NCBI RefSeq assembly: GCF_000737575.1
Contig: NZ_CP006270.1
Location: 2,297,163-2,361,162 of the forward strand
Origin: Synechococcus sp. KORDI-49
GTDB taxonomy: Bacteria > Cyanobacteriota > Cyanobacteriia > PCC-6307 > Cyanobiaceae
DNA: 64,000 bases
Reading direction: 5' to 3'
Below are positions 7,643 through 15,806 of the stretch, piece after piece (positions within the stretch are counted from its first letter, which is position 1; every line of letters starts with the position of its first letter). The position numbers were made by a program, and so were the translations under genes. The notes under the pieces were generated by a model. It saw only the letters and a program-made list of their open reading frames with translations, was not told the DNA's origin and did no database searches.

Positions 7643-8995
7643 TCAGAGCGCGCCTGCCGCGGTCCGGTCGAGCACACTCCCGAAGTGGGAGGTGAGATTG
7701 AGACAGGTCACCACTGCAGGCTGGCCCGGATCCGTTGCGATGTCGACCACCGTCACACCGCCATTGCCCTGCTTCACCGCCCAGATGTCCGCCGGCGTCA
7801 GGCCGAGCAGATCACAGAGGATGGTTTTGTTGACGGCGTCATGGGCCACCACCAGAGCGGTGTCCTCCGCCTCCAGGGAGGTTGCGATCTCCCCCCAGCT
7901 GCGGACCGAGCGGGCCCAGACATCCTGAATCGTTTCGCCGTCAGGCATCTGAACCGTTTCCGGAGTTCGTTTCCAGGTGTCGAGCAGGTCCGACCAGTCG
8001 GCTCGGATCTCGGACTCGAGCTTGCCCTCCCACTGGCCGTGGCCGATCTCCACGAGCCCGTCGGTCTGGGTGAGGGCGACGCCGGGATGGGCTTCCAGAA
8101 TGATTTCAGCCGTTTCGGTCGGCCGCGACAGGGTGCTGCTCCAGGCCCGGTCGATCCTGACGGTTCTGAGAAAGTCTCGGGCTGCAGCTGCCTGGCTGCG
8201 TCCGTGCTCATTCAGAGGGATGTCGATCTGCCCCTGGAAACGTCCTTCCTTGTTCCAGTCCGTCTCCCCATGACGCACAAGGATGAGCCGGGCCCCCTTG
8301 CCCTTGGCAGGAAGCGGAGAGAGATGGGTGGTGCTGTTCAGGCACTCGATCTGCACCTGAGGGCGAGACTCTCCAGCCGTGAGGTTGAAGACCGAGAGCG
8401 AGGTGTTGTCCACTCTCAGCCGGCGGAATCCGTTCTCAGGTTCCCCCAGCAGGGTGAGCATCAGACAGCGAAGGATGGCGTTGTGGGCAACGACCAGCAC
8501 CGTGGCGTCGGTCTCGACTGGATGTCGCTTCAGCAGCCCTGCCACGAAGTGCTCGGCCTGCTGCATCAAGTCAGGGAGGGGGCGGTAGCGGCGACCATCC
8601 CTCCGCTCCAGTTTCAGTTCGAGCGGCCGTCGCTTCCAGGTGGCGTAATCCTCCGGATACCGCTCGGTCAGCTCATCGATGGCCATCCCCGACCAGGGTT
8701 CCAGATCCACCTCCAGCAGGCCGTCGTCGAACACCGGCTCCGGTGCTGTGCCGCCGCGGGCCTCCAGCAGGGACGCAGTGGTGGAGGCTGCCCGGCGCAG
8801 GCGTGAGCTGTAGACGGCATCAAAGGGAACGTCCGAGAGCGATTCCCCCAGTGCCCTGGCCTGCTCGTGACCCTCTTCGGTGAGGTTGGAGAGGTCATCA
8901 CGCCCCTGAATGCGGCGCTCCTGGTTGAAACTGCTCAGACCGTGGCGGACGAGGAGAAGACGGAGGGGCACCGTGCTGCAGCAAAGCGCGGCCAT
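7643..8995 (-). CDS. Two-domain histidine phosphatase (phosphoglycerate-mutase superfamily)
   Basis: 450 residues containing two complete histidine-phosphatase domains. Domain 1 starts with LLLVRHGLSSFNQE and carries LVVAHNAILR. Domain 2 starts near residue 228 with LILVRHGETDWNKEGRFQGQ and carries LVVAHDAVNKT. Both keep the RHG phosphohistidine motif and the second catalytic His. Cyanobacterial proteins of this kind are annotated as phosphoglycerate mutase, alpha-ribazole phosphatase or phosphoserine phosphatase; the substrate cannot be read from sequence. It precedes the dihydroorotase-like gene with only 4 bases between them. Confidence 0.9.
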   Translation of the reverse strand: MAALCCSTVPLRLLLVRHGLSSFNQERRIQGRDDLSNLTEEGHEQARALGESLSDVPFDAVYSSRLRRAASTTASLLEARGGTAPEPVFDDGLLEVDLEPWSGMAIDELTERYPEDYATWKRRPLELKLERRDGRRYRPLPDLMQQAEHFVAGLLKRHPVETDATVLVVAHNAILRCLMLTLLGEPENGFRRLRVDNTSLSVFNLTAGESRPQVQIECLNSTTHLSPLPAKGKGARLILVRHGETDWNKEGRFQGQIDIPLNEHGRSQAAAARDFLRTVRIDRAWSSTLSRPTETAEIILEAHPGVALTQTDGLVEIGHGQWEGKLESEIRADWSDLLDTWKRTPETVQMPDGETIQDVWARSVRSWGEIATSLEAEDTALVVAHDAVNKTILCDLLGLTPADIWAVKQGNGGVTVVDIATDPGQPAVVTCLNLTSHFGSVLDRTAAGAL

Positions 8996-9044
8996 CGTAT
9001 GGGGCAAGCCCCGCCGGAGGACAATCGGGTGTAGTTGAGCCGAC

Positions 9045-10316
9045 GTGGTGTCGTCCAGTTCTCCCCGCCCGGTTGAGCCCCGCTGGAAAACACTCCTGGC
9101 CGTTCTCTCCCTGGTGCTGGCCACGGCGATCTGGGTCACCGGGCTGATCGACAGCCTCAGTCGGCCATCGGTTGCGCCGGTCCTGACTCTCCAGCAGCAG
9201 GAGCTCAGTGTGCTGGCGGAGCCAGCCGTGCCTTCGGCGTTGCGCCCGGTGCTGATGGGGGAGGCGCCAAGGCAGGTTCTGCTCCAGGCCTTGCAGGACA
9301 GTCCAGAGAGCCGGCGCAGCTCACGCCAGACGCAGCTGCTGAAACTGCTGCAGGGTTCCGGGGATGCGGACATCGCAGCTGCGCGGGCATCGGATGATCC
9401 GCTCCTCCAGCTGCTGGCCTGCGAAGCCGAGCCAGATGCATCAGAGGCGCTCTGCCTGGATCAGCAGATCGCTTCTGGAGCGGCTCTGCGGCTGACCCTC
9501 AGCGCCACACTGCCACTGGTCATGGTGCTCCTGGGGAGCCTGCTGCTGCTCCAGCAGGGATGGAGTCTGTTGCGGGGACAACAGGAGCCTTCGCCCTCTC
9601 TTGAGGGGCCCGAGCTGACGCTGATCGACATGATCCTTCTTGTCGCCGGCGGGTTTGTCGTCATCAGTGCCGTGGCCATGCCGCTGCTGGCTCTGCCGCT
9701 GGTCGGAGCCCTCACCTCGGCTCTGGCCAGTCCCCGTCGGGAAGCCGTCGGAGTGGTGATCAACTACAGCCTGATGGCCCTGCCGAGTTTGTTGATCCTG
9801 CGGCGTCAGCTCCGTGCCCTGGACCCGCAACGCAGTCCATCCGGAGGCTGGCTGCAATGGGGGCTGCATCCTCCTGCCTCGGCTCTTCGCCTGGCTGCCT
9901 CCGGATGGTTGATGGTGACTCCGGTGGTGACCCTGGCCGGTTGGCTGGTGGTGAAGCTGGTCGGTGATCCCGGTGGCAGCAATCCACTGCTGGAACTGGT
10001 CCTCGGCAGTCGTGACCCTCTGGCGCTGCTTCTGCTGTTGCTGACGGCTGTGGTGCTGGCGCCGCTTTTCGAGGAGGTGATTTTCCGCGGGACGCTGCTT
10101 CCCGTTCTGGCAAGCCGGGTTGGATCCGGTCCCGCTGTGCTGCTCAGTGCGCTGGTGTTTGCGCTTGCCCATCTGAGCATCGGTGAACTGGCTCCGCTGA
10201 CGGTTCTCGGAATCGGTCTCGGTCTGCTGCGCCTTCGAGGCGGACGCCTGCTCCCCTGCGTGCTGATGCACGCTCTCTGGAACGGCATCACCTTCCTGAA
10301 TCTCCTGCTTCTCTGA
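9045..10316 (+). CDS. CPBP-family intramembrane metalloprotease
   Basis: 423-residue membrane protein. An N-terminal membrane segment (LLAVLSLVLATAIWVTGLI) is followed by a soluble Gln/Leu-rich region up to about residue 140, then six or more hydrophobic segments. The C-terminal CPBP (Abi/CAAX-type) core carries the catalytic motifs FEEVIFRG (EExxxR), FALAHLS and HALWNGITF. Cyanobacterial members are uncharacterised proteases. GTG codons at 9045 and 9048 are adjacent candidate starts. It is divergent from the phosphatase gene, and the FtsL-like gene starts 3 bases downstream. Confidence 0.88.
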   Translation: MVSSSSPRPVEPRWKTLLAVLSLVLATAIWVTGLIDSLSRPSVAPVLTLQQQELSVLAEPAVPSALRPVLMGEAPRQVLLQALQDSPESRRSSRQTQLLKLLQGSGDADIAAARASDDPLLQLLACEAEPDASEALCLDQQIASGAALRLTLSATLPLVMVLLGSLLLLQQGWSLLRGQQEPSPSLEGPELTLIDMILLVAGGFVVISAVAMPLLALPLVGALTSALASPRREAVGVVINYSLMALPSLLILRRQLRALDPQRSPSGGWLQWGLHPPASALRLAASGWLMVTPVVTLAGWLVVKLVGDPGGSNPLLELVLGSRDPLALLLLLLTAVVLAPLFEEVIFRGTLLPVLASRVGSGPAVLLSALVFALAHLSIGELAPLTVLGIGLGLLRLRGGRLLPCVLMHALWNGITFLNLLLL

Positions 10317-10319
10317 GTC

Positions 10320-10808
10320 TTGCGGCCGGCCTGTGCGGGTGGTTCACTGGCCTATTCGACTGTGTCCACGGTGGTTGCCGCTCCGGAACAGCGACAGACC
10401 TCCAGGGCTCTCGAGCTGATTCAGGGGTCTCTGTCATCAGGACGGGTGTCCCGTCGATCGCCGGTTCTCGGCGGTCTTCATCGCCTCGCGGATGGAACTC
10501 TGCTCGGCGTGATCACGGCCGCGGCAGTGCTGTCAGGCCTGACTCTGCACTGGCAGCATCGCTGGACGCTTTCCTTTCAACGGTTGGAGGGAACCCGCTC
10601 GTTGTCCCATCGGCTGACGGAATCCACGGCGCAGCTGGAACAGCATCTCCTGAGACGCACGGCCCGTCCCTCCAGCCTCGTTCCCACCAAGGTGGCCAAT
10701 CTGGTGTATCTGAAACGTCCGGAATCGTCGGTCGCCAAACCCGAGAGTCAACAACTTCTGCCTGTCCTGGATGATCTGATCGACCAGCGGATCCGGGCCG
10801 GCTACTGA
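10320..10808 (+). CDS. FtsL-like single-span division protein (putative)
   Basis: Up to 162 residues: a basic cytoplasmic part, one membrane segment (GTLLGVITAAAVLSGLTLHW), then an external helical stretch (LSFQRLEGTRSLSHRLTESTAQLEQHLLRR) like a short coiled coil, and a tail. That topology, and the position directly before ftsI with TGATG stop/start overlap, is that of FtsL, which bridges FtsQ/FtsB and FtsW/FtsI at the septum. FtsL is poorly conserved, so the call rests on topology and position. The TTG at 10320 is the longest option; GTG at 10362 gives a more usual short cytoplasmic part. Confidence 0.65.
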   Translation: MRPACAGGSLAYSTVSTVVAAPEQRQTSRALELIQGSLSSGRVSRRSPVLGGLHRLADGTLLGVITAAAVLSGLTLHWQHRWTLSFQRLEGTRSLSHRLTESTAQLEQHLLRRTARPSSLVPTKVANLVYLKRPESSVAKPESQQLLPVLDDLIDQRIRAGY

Positions 10809-12622
10809 TGGCTGCACCGTCCCAGGCTCCCGCGACGCCCTCCAGGTCCCGGCGTCGAGGCCGTTCCCGGGTGGTCCCGCTTGAGAAGGTGCCGTCCAGA
10901 CGTCTCTGGATGGTGTTTCTGGTGCTCAGTGCCGGTCTGATCGGCCTGGCCGGACGGATGGCCTGGCTGCAACTGGTGCAGACCGATGCTCTTGAAGCCC
11001 GTGCCCGCCGCCTGCAGACCCAGCGCACCCAGCCGCTCGGTCAGCGCCGTCCGATCGTCGATCGCACCGGCCGTCTGGTGGCCATGGATGAGAAGCGATT
11101 CCGTCTCTGGGCTCATCCGCGTTACTTCAACCTGCCCGGAGATGACCCGAACCACATCCGTCCGGCTGCGGATGTGGCGGAACTGTTGTCGCCCATGATC
11201 GCTGTTCCGGCCAGCCGCCTTGAGGCCGAGATGGCTCAGCGCCCCTCGGGGATCCGGCTTGCTGAAGGCCTGGATCCCGAGACGGCTGCACGGATCCGAT
11301 CCTTGGGCATCAGCGGTCTGGACCTTGAGGCTTATCCGCAGCGGATCTATCCACAGGGCTCGCTGTTCGCCAACGTGGTCGGGTTTCTCAACGACGAGCG
11401 CGTCCCCCAGGCAGGGCTCGAGCAGAGCCGCGATGAGGAGCTGATGCGTCACGAGCAGGCCCGCAGCATGCGGCGGGGTGCTGACGGAACGCCCCTCCCC
11501 GACGATCTGGCTCCGGGTGTGTTCTACGGAGATGATCTCCGGCTGCAGCTCACCCTTGATGGCCGTCTTCAGGAACTGGCCGTCAAGGCTCTGTCGGAGC
11601 AGGTGGCGAAGTGGAAGGCGCAGAAAGGGGCAGCCATCGTCATGGATGTCGCCAACGGCGAGCTGCTGGTGCTCGCCTCCACACCCACGTACGACCCCAA
11701 TCGCTACTGGAGCTTTGATCCCGGTCGATTCCGGGAATGGTCCGTGCAGGATCTCTACGAGCCCGGCTCGACCTTCAAACCCATCAATCTGGCGCTCGCT
11801 CTTCAGGAAGGTGCCATCAGGCCGGACGAGCGGGTGCATGACGTGGGTCAGTTGAAGATCGGTGGCTGGCCGATCAACAACCACGACAAGCGAGCCAATG
11901 GCCTGGTGGATTTCGCCACCGTGCTGCAGGTGTCCAGCAACGTCGGAATGGTGCAGGCCATGCGCCGACTCGATGACGGTGTCTACTGGGATTGGATGAA
12001 CCGTCTCGGAATCGACCGGAGACCGGATACCGATCTGCCGGGAGCGGTGGCCGGACAGCTGAAGACGAAGAAGCAGTTCACAACGCATCCGATCGAACCG
12101 GCGACCAGCGCCTTCGGGCAGGGGTTTTCCCTGACGCCGCTCAAGCTGACCCAGCTGCATGGGGTGCTGGCCAACGGCGGTCGTCTGGTCAGTCCTCACA
12201 TCACCCGGGGCTTCCGCTCCGGTGAGGCCCTCGCCCCGGCTGCCTCGCCGGGAGGACAGCAACTGTTGAAGCCTGAGATCACCCGTACGGTTCTGAGCTG
12301 GATGGAATCGGTGGTGGACAAGGGCAGCGGCAAGGGGGTGAAGACCCCCGGCTATCGCATCGGCGGCAAGACCGGAACAGCGCAGAAAGCTCTCAACGGC
12401 GTTTATCTGCCTGGAGCGAAGATCTGCAGCTTTGTGGCCACCCTGCCGATCGAGTCCCCTCGTTACGTCGTTCTGGTGGTGATCGACGAACCCCAGGGGG
12501 ACAATGCCTACGGCTCAACCGTGGCCGTTCCCGTGGCCAAGCAGATCATTGATGCACTGCTGGTTGTGGAGAAAATCACACCTTCAAAACCTGCAGAATT
12601 GAACAAGACCGTCAACGGCTGA
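10808..12622 (+). CDS. ftsI: Penicillin-binding protein FtsI/PBP3-type transpeptidase
   Basis: 604-residue class B PBP that cross-links septal peptidoglycan. A cytoplasmic basic N-terminus and one membrane anchor (LWMVFLVLSAGLIGLAGRMAW) are followed by the PBP dimerisation region and the transpeptidase domain. Active-site motifs are Ser321-Thr-Phe-Lys324 (EPGSTFKP), Ser376-Ser-Asn378 and Lys521-Thr-Gly (GGKTGTAQK). Its ATG shares one base with the stop of the FtsL-like gene, implying translational coupling. Transaldolase follows after 49 bases. Confidence 0.94.
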   Translation: MAAPSQAPATPSRSRRRGRSRVVPLEKVPSRRLWMVFLVLSAGLIGLAGRMAWLQLVQTDALEARARRLQTQRTQPLGQRRPIVDRTGRLVAMDEKRFRLWAHPRYFNLPGDDPNHIRPAADVAELLSPMIAVPASRLEAEMAQRPSGIRLAEGLDPETAARIRSLGISGLDLEAYPQRIYPQGSLFANVVGFLNDERVPQAGLEQSRDEELMRHEQARSMRRGADGTPLPDDLAPGVFYGDDLRLQLTLDGRLQELAVKALSEQVAKWKAQKGAAIVMDVANGELLVLASTPTYDPNRYWSFDPGRFREWSVQDLYEPGSTFKPINLALALQEGAIRPDERVHDVGQLKIGGWPINNHDKRANGLVDFATVLQVSSNVGMVQAMRRLDDGVYWDWMNRLGIDRRPDTDLPGAVAGQLKTKKQFTTHPIEPATSAFGQGFSLTPLKLTQLHGVLANGGRLVSPHITRGFRSGEALAPAASPGGQQLLKPEITRTVLSWMESVVDKGSGKGVKTPGYRIGGKTGTAQKALNGVYLPGAKICSFVATLPIESPRYVVLVVIDEPQGDNAYGSTVAVPVAKQIIDALLVVEKITPSKPAELNKTVNG

Positions 12623-12671
12623 CGGCTTCTAAAACGCCGCTACGTTACGAACAGAAGAGCCTTTTTCCACA

Positions 12672-13844
12672 ATGGCCAGCTTGCTTGAGCAGCTCTCCGC
12701 GATGACGGTCGTGGTGGCAGATACAGGAGATCTGGAGGCGATCCGTAAATTCACTCCCCGCGACGCCACCACCAACCCATCCCTGATACTCGCTGCCGCC
12801 CAGATACCCGCTTATCAGAATCTGATTGATGAGGCGCTGCGCTCATCCCGCAAGCTGATCGGTGACAATGCCCCGGTCGAGGATGTGGTGCATGAGGCTC
12901 TCGACGAGATCAGCGTCATCTTCGGTAAAGAGATTCTCAAGATCGTTCCCGGCCGCGTGTCCACCGAGGTGGATGCCCGCCTCAGTTACGACACGGACGC
13001 CACGGTTGAAAAGGGCCGCAAGCTGATCCGCCTGTACAACGATGCCGGTATCAGCAACGAGCGCGTTCTGATCAAGATCGCCTCCACCTGGGAGGGCATC
13101 AAGGCTGCTGAAGTGCTTGAGAAAGACGGCATCCACTGCAATCTCACTCTGCTGTTCGGCTTCGGTCAGGCCGTGGCCTGCGCCGAGGCGGGTGTCACCC
13201 TGATCTCCCCGTTTGTCGGTCGCATCCTCGACTGGTTCAAGGCCGACACCGGTCGTGATTCCTATCCGGGCCCGGAAGATCCTGGTGTCATCTCTGTGAC
13301 CCGCATTTTCAATTACTTCAAGACCTACGGCTATAAGACCGAGGTGATGGGAGCCAGTTTCCGGAATCTCGATGAGATCACGGAACTTGCCGGATGCGAT
13401 CTGCTCACCATTTCTCCCAAGCTGCTGGATCAACTGCGTGAGAGCGACGCGGCACTGACCCGCAAACTCGATGGATCCAATCCTGTGAGCGCCGAAGAGC
13501 AGATCCATGTGGATCGCGAGCGTTTCGACGCGATGATGAAGGACGATCGAATGGCGTCGGACAAACTGGGCGAGGGCATCAAAGGCTTCAGCAAGGCCAT
13601 CGAGACGCTTGAGCATCAACTCGCCCATCGCCTCGCGGAACTGGAGGGGGGCAAGGCCTTCGGTCATGCCGTTCAGGAGATCTTCATGCTCAACGACATG
13701 AACGGCGACGGCAGCATCACCCGGGACGAGTGGCTCGGCAGTGATGCCGTCTTTGATGCACTGGATCAGGATCACGATGGTCTGATCTCCCAGGAGGATG
13801 TGCGTCAGGGTTTCGGTGCTGCGCTTTCCCTGACCGCCGCCTGA
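12672..13844 (+). CDS. tal: Transaldolase with C-terminal EF-hand pair
   Basis: Transfers dihydroxyacetone units in the oxidative pentose phosphate pathway. The transaldolase barrel ([12 protein letters not shown], Schiff-base Lys in [17 protein letters not shown]-type motif [10 protein letters not shown]) fills residues 1 to about 320. The remaining 70 residues are extra: two canonical EF-hand calcium loops at residues 342-353 ([12 protein letters not shown]) and 365-376 ([12 protein letters not shown]), each with acidic residues at positions 1, 3 or 5, and 12. The same fusion is, as far as I recall, known in marine picocyanobacteria. Calcium control of the enzyme is inference. A weak hairpin follows the gene. 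Confidence 0.95.
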   Translation: MASLLEQLSAMTVVVADTGDLEAIRKFTPRDATTNPSLILAAAQIPAYQNLIDEALRSSRKLIGDNAPVEDVVHEALDEISVIFGKEILKIVPGRVSTEVDARLSYDTDATVEKGRKLIRLYNDAGISNERVLIKIASTWEGIKAAEVLEKDGIHCNLTLLFGFGQAVACAEAGVTLISPFVGRILDWFKADTGRDSYPGPEDPGVISVTRIFNYFKTYGYKTEVMGASFRNLDEITELAGCDLLTISPKLLDQLRESDAALTRKLDGSNPVSAEEQIHVDRERFDAMMKDDRMASDKLGEGIKGFSKAIETLEHQLAHRLAELEGGKAFGHAVQEIFMLNDMNGDGSITRDEWLGSDAVFDALDQDHDGLISQEDVRQGFGAALSLTAA

Positions 13845-13862
13845 GCCATGGCACGGAAGCAG

Positions 13863-13881
13863 GGAGGGGCATTACCTCTCC
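13863..13881 (+). terminator. Weak hairpin after transaldolase
   Basis: GGAGGGG and CCTCTCC form a 7-bp stem with one G-U pair and a CATTA loop, 19 bases after the tal stop. A second hairpin follows at 13893-13912 (TCACCAA/TTGGTGA). Neither has a T-run, so termination is uncertain. Confidence 0.35.
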
Positions 13882-13925
13882 TTCATCTGTGATCACCAAA
13901 CTTCGTTGGTGACGATTTGACTTCC

Positions 13926-14309
13926 ATGCACGCCCTCGACACCATGCTTGCGCTCGCCAGCAAAGGCGAGGTGATCACCCTCAAGGCCGGTGAGGTGTTG
14001 TTCTCCACTGGAGACACAGGATCCACCATGTATGGCCTGTTGGAGGGATGCGTCCGTCTCACCTGGATCGGCGAAAGCGGCACCCAGGGCCATGAAGACA
14101 TTCCCACCGGTCACGTGTTCGGCGCGGGTGCGCTGGTGATGAGGGATCACCAGCGTCTGGGTACGGCGACCGCGACCTCTGATTGCCGCCTCATCGAAAT
14201 GAACCGTGAGAAGTTCCTGTTCGCGGTTCAGGAGGCTCCGATGTTTGCCGTCGAACTGCTGGCGTCCATCGATGAGCGTCTGCGCGACATCAAGCTGGCC
14301 GACAACTGA
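13926..14309 (+). CDS. Cyclic-nucleotide-binding-domain protein without DNA-binding domain
   Basis: 127 residues forming one Crp-type cNMP-binding beta-roll: VITLKAGEVLFSTGDTGSTMYGLLEG, then GHVFGAGALVMRDHQRLGTATATSDCRLIEM, and a short C-helix. The helix-turn-helix that makes Crp a transcription factor is absent. The phosphate-binding cassette motif is not clearly conserved, so ligand binding is uncertain. The start ATG was preferred to a TTG nine bases upstream. It stands alone between tal and a PucC-like transporter. It could act as a sensor subunit through partner proteins. Confidence 0.82.
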   Translation: MHALDTMLALASKGEVITLKAGEVLFSTGDTGSTMYGLLEGCVRLTWIGESGTQGHEDIPTGHVFGAGALVMRDHQRLGTATATSDCRLIEMNREKFLFAVQEAPMFAVELLASIDERLRDIKLADN

Positions 14310-14370
14310 TCAGGAAAAAACGCACGATCCGGCCCTTTTGAAAGAATGTATGTGCTAGCGGTGCATTCTT

Positions 14371-15753
14371 GTGGGTCGAATCCGTCTCGCTCTCCGTCTG
14401 GGGTTGTTCCAGCTCAGTCTTGGCATCCTCGGGGTCCTGATTCTGGGACTGCTGAACCGTCTGTTGATTCAAGACATCCAGCTGCCGGCGGTGCTGGCGG
14501 CGTTGGCCGTCGGTGGTCAGCAGCTGATGGGGTTCACCCGCGCCTGGTTCGGCCACCGCTCCGATCGCATCCCCCCAAGCCGGCTGCGTCGCACACCCTT
14601 CATCGTGATCAGCTCGTTGGCGATTGCTCTGTTGTTCGGAGTGGCCTGCCAGCTTGTGCTGCGGTTGGCGACCAGCATGGAGAGCTCCGGCGGTGATCTC
14701 GATGCGCTGCTGATTGGCCTGTTGATCCTTGTCTTCGTGGCGATTGGCACGGCGATCGCCGCTGGTGGAACAGCGTTTTCGGCCTTGATCGCTGATCGCA
14801 CCACAGAAGCCGAGCGGCCGCGGGTGCTGTCGGTGGTGTGGGGGATGCGTCTGCTGGGGGTGTTGCTGGGCAGTGTTCTGGTGAATCAGGTGTTCGGCAG
14901 TGCCTGCGCGGCCGATGCCAGCCGCACCGCAGTTCTGGCCGGGCTGCAGCGTCTGTCGGTGGTGACGCCCTTCGTGCTGCTGGGGCTAGGGGTGGCGTCG
15001 GTGTTCGGCGTGGAACGCCGCACCACAGACTTGTTCGCGCCTGTGGGGTCGGCCCCCCCCGATGTTCCCCAGCGGTTGGCCTTACCCCAATTGCTCTTGA
15101 AACTGCGGTCCATCCCTCAGGCCGGTCGTTTCCTTGGGGTGCTGTGCCTGTTCACCTTCAGCATGTTCCTCAACGATGCGGTGTTGGAGCCCTACGGCGC
15201 TGCCGTCTTTGGCATGAGTGTCTGTGCCACCACATCGCTGAATGTGTTGATCGCCCTGGGTTTCTTTGGTGGCTTGGGGCTCAGTGGCTTCTGGTTGATT
15301 GAGCGCGTCGGCAACATCCGCACGGCCCGTGTGGGGGCGGTGCTGGCAGCACTGGCCTTGATGCTGATGCTGTGGGCCGGGGCTGATCAGTCGATCCCCC
15401 TGTTGCGGGCTGCCGTTGGCTTGTTTGGTTTGTCGCTTGGGGTGTGCATGAATGCCTGCCTCACCCTGATGTTCAGTTTTGTGGAACCCGGGCGCACGGG
15501 CTTCCTCCTGGGCATCTGGGGAGCGGGCTATGCCTATTCCTGCGGTCTGGCCACGATCAGTGGAGGCGGCCTGCTCACCTTGTTCCAAGCCTGGAATGGC
15601 GGGGATCTTTTTGGAGCCTATGGCGGGGTGTTTGCCCTGCAGATGGTCTGTTTCCTTGGCGCTGCGTTGATGACGCGCCGTTTGGATGTGGTGGGCTTTC
15701 GCGAAAAGGTGAAAACTCGATTCTGCGAAGTGATGGAGATGGCGGTGGATTGA
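14371..15753 (+). CDS. PucC/BCD-family MFS transporter
   Basis: 460-residue polytopic membrane protein with about 12 hydrophobic segments. It matches the PucC/LhaA branch of the major facilitator superfamily: GFTRAWFGHRSD between helices 2 and 3, FSALIADRTTEAERPRVLSVVWGMRLLG, and FTFSMFLNDAVLEPYGAAVFGM. Relatives deliver bacteriochlorophyll or chlorophyll to antenna complexes, and a chlorophyll-handling role is plausible in a cyanobacterium. The start is GTG. A photolyase-family gene follows 53 bases later on the same strand. Confidence 0.88.
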   Translation: MGRIRLALRLGLFQLSLGILGVLILGLLNRLLIQDIQLPAVLAALAVGGQQLMGFTRAWFGHRSDRIPPSRLRRTPFIVISSLAIALLFGVACQLVLRLATSMESSGGDLDALLIGLLILVFVAIGTAIAAGGTAFSALIADRTTEAERPRVLSVVWGMRLLGVLLGSVLVNQVFGSACAADASRTAVLAGLQRLSVVTPFVLLGLGVASVFGVERRTTDLFAPVGSAPPDVPQRLALPQLLLKLRSIPQAGRFLGVLCLFTFSMFLNDAVLEPYGAAVFGMSVCATTSLNVLIALGFFGGLGLSGFWLIERVGNIRTARVGAVLAALALMLMLWAGADQSIPLLRAAVGLFGLSLGVCMNACLTLMFSFVEPGRTGFLLGIWGAGYAYSCGLATISGGGLLTLFQAWNGGDLFGAYGGVFALQMVCFLGAALMTRRLDVVGFREKVKTRFCEVMEMAVD

Positions 15754-15806
15754 ACCTTGGATGGAGCGCCGGATCCACTAGAACCGAGTTCCTTGGATGG
15801 CAGTGA

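Noticed and set aside
10802-12262. 486-codon minus-strand frame opposite ftsI
   Set aside because: FtsI has all three active-site motifs on the plus strand; the reverse reading has no domain and no ribosome-binding site.
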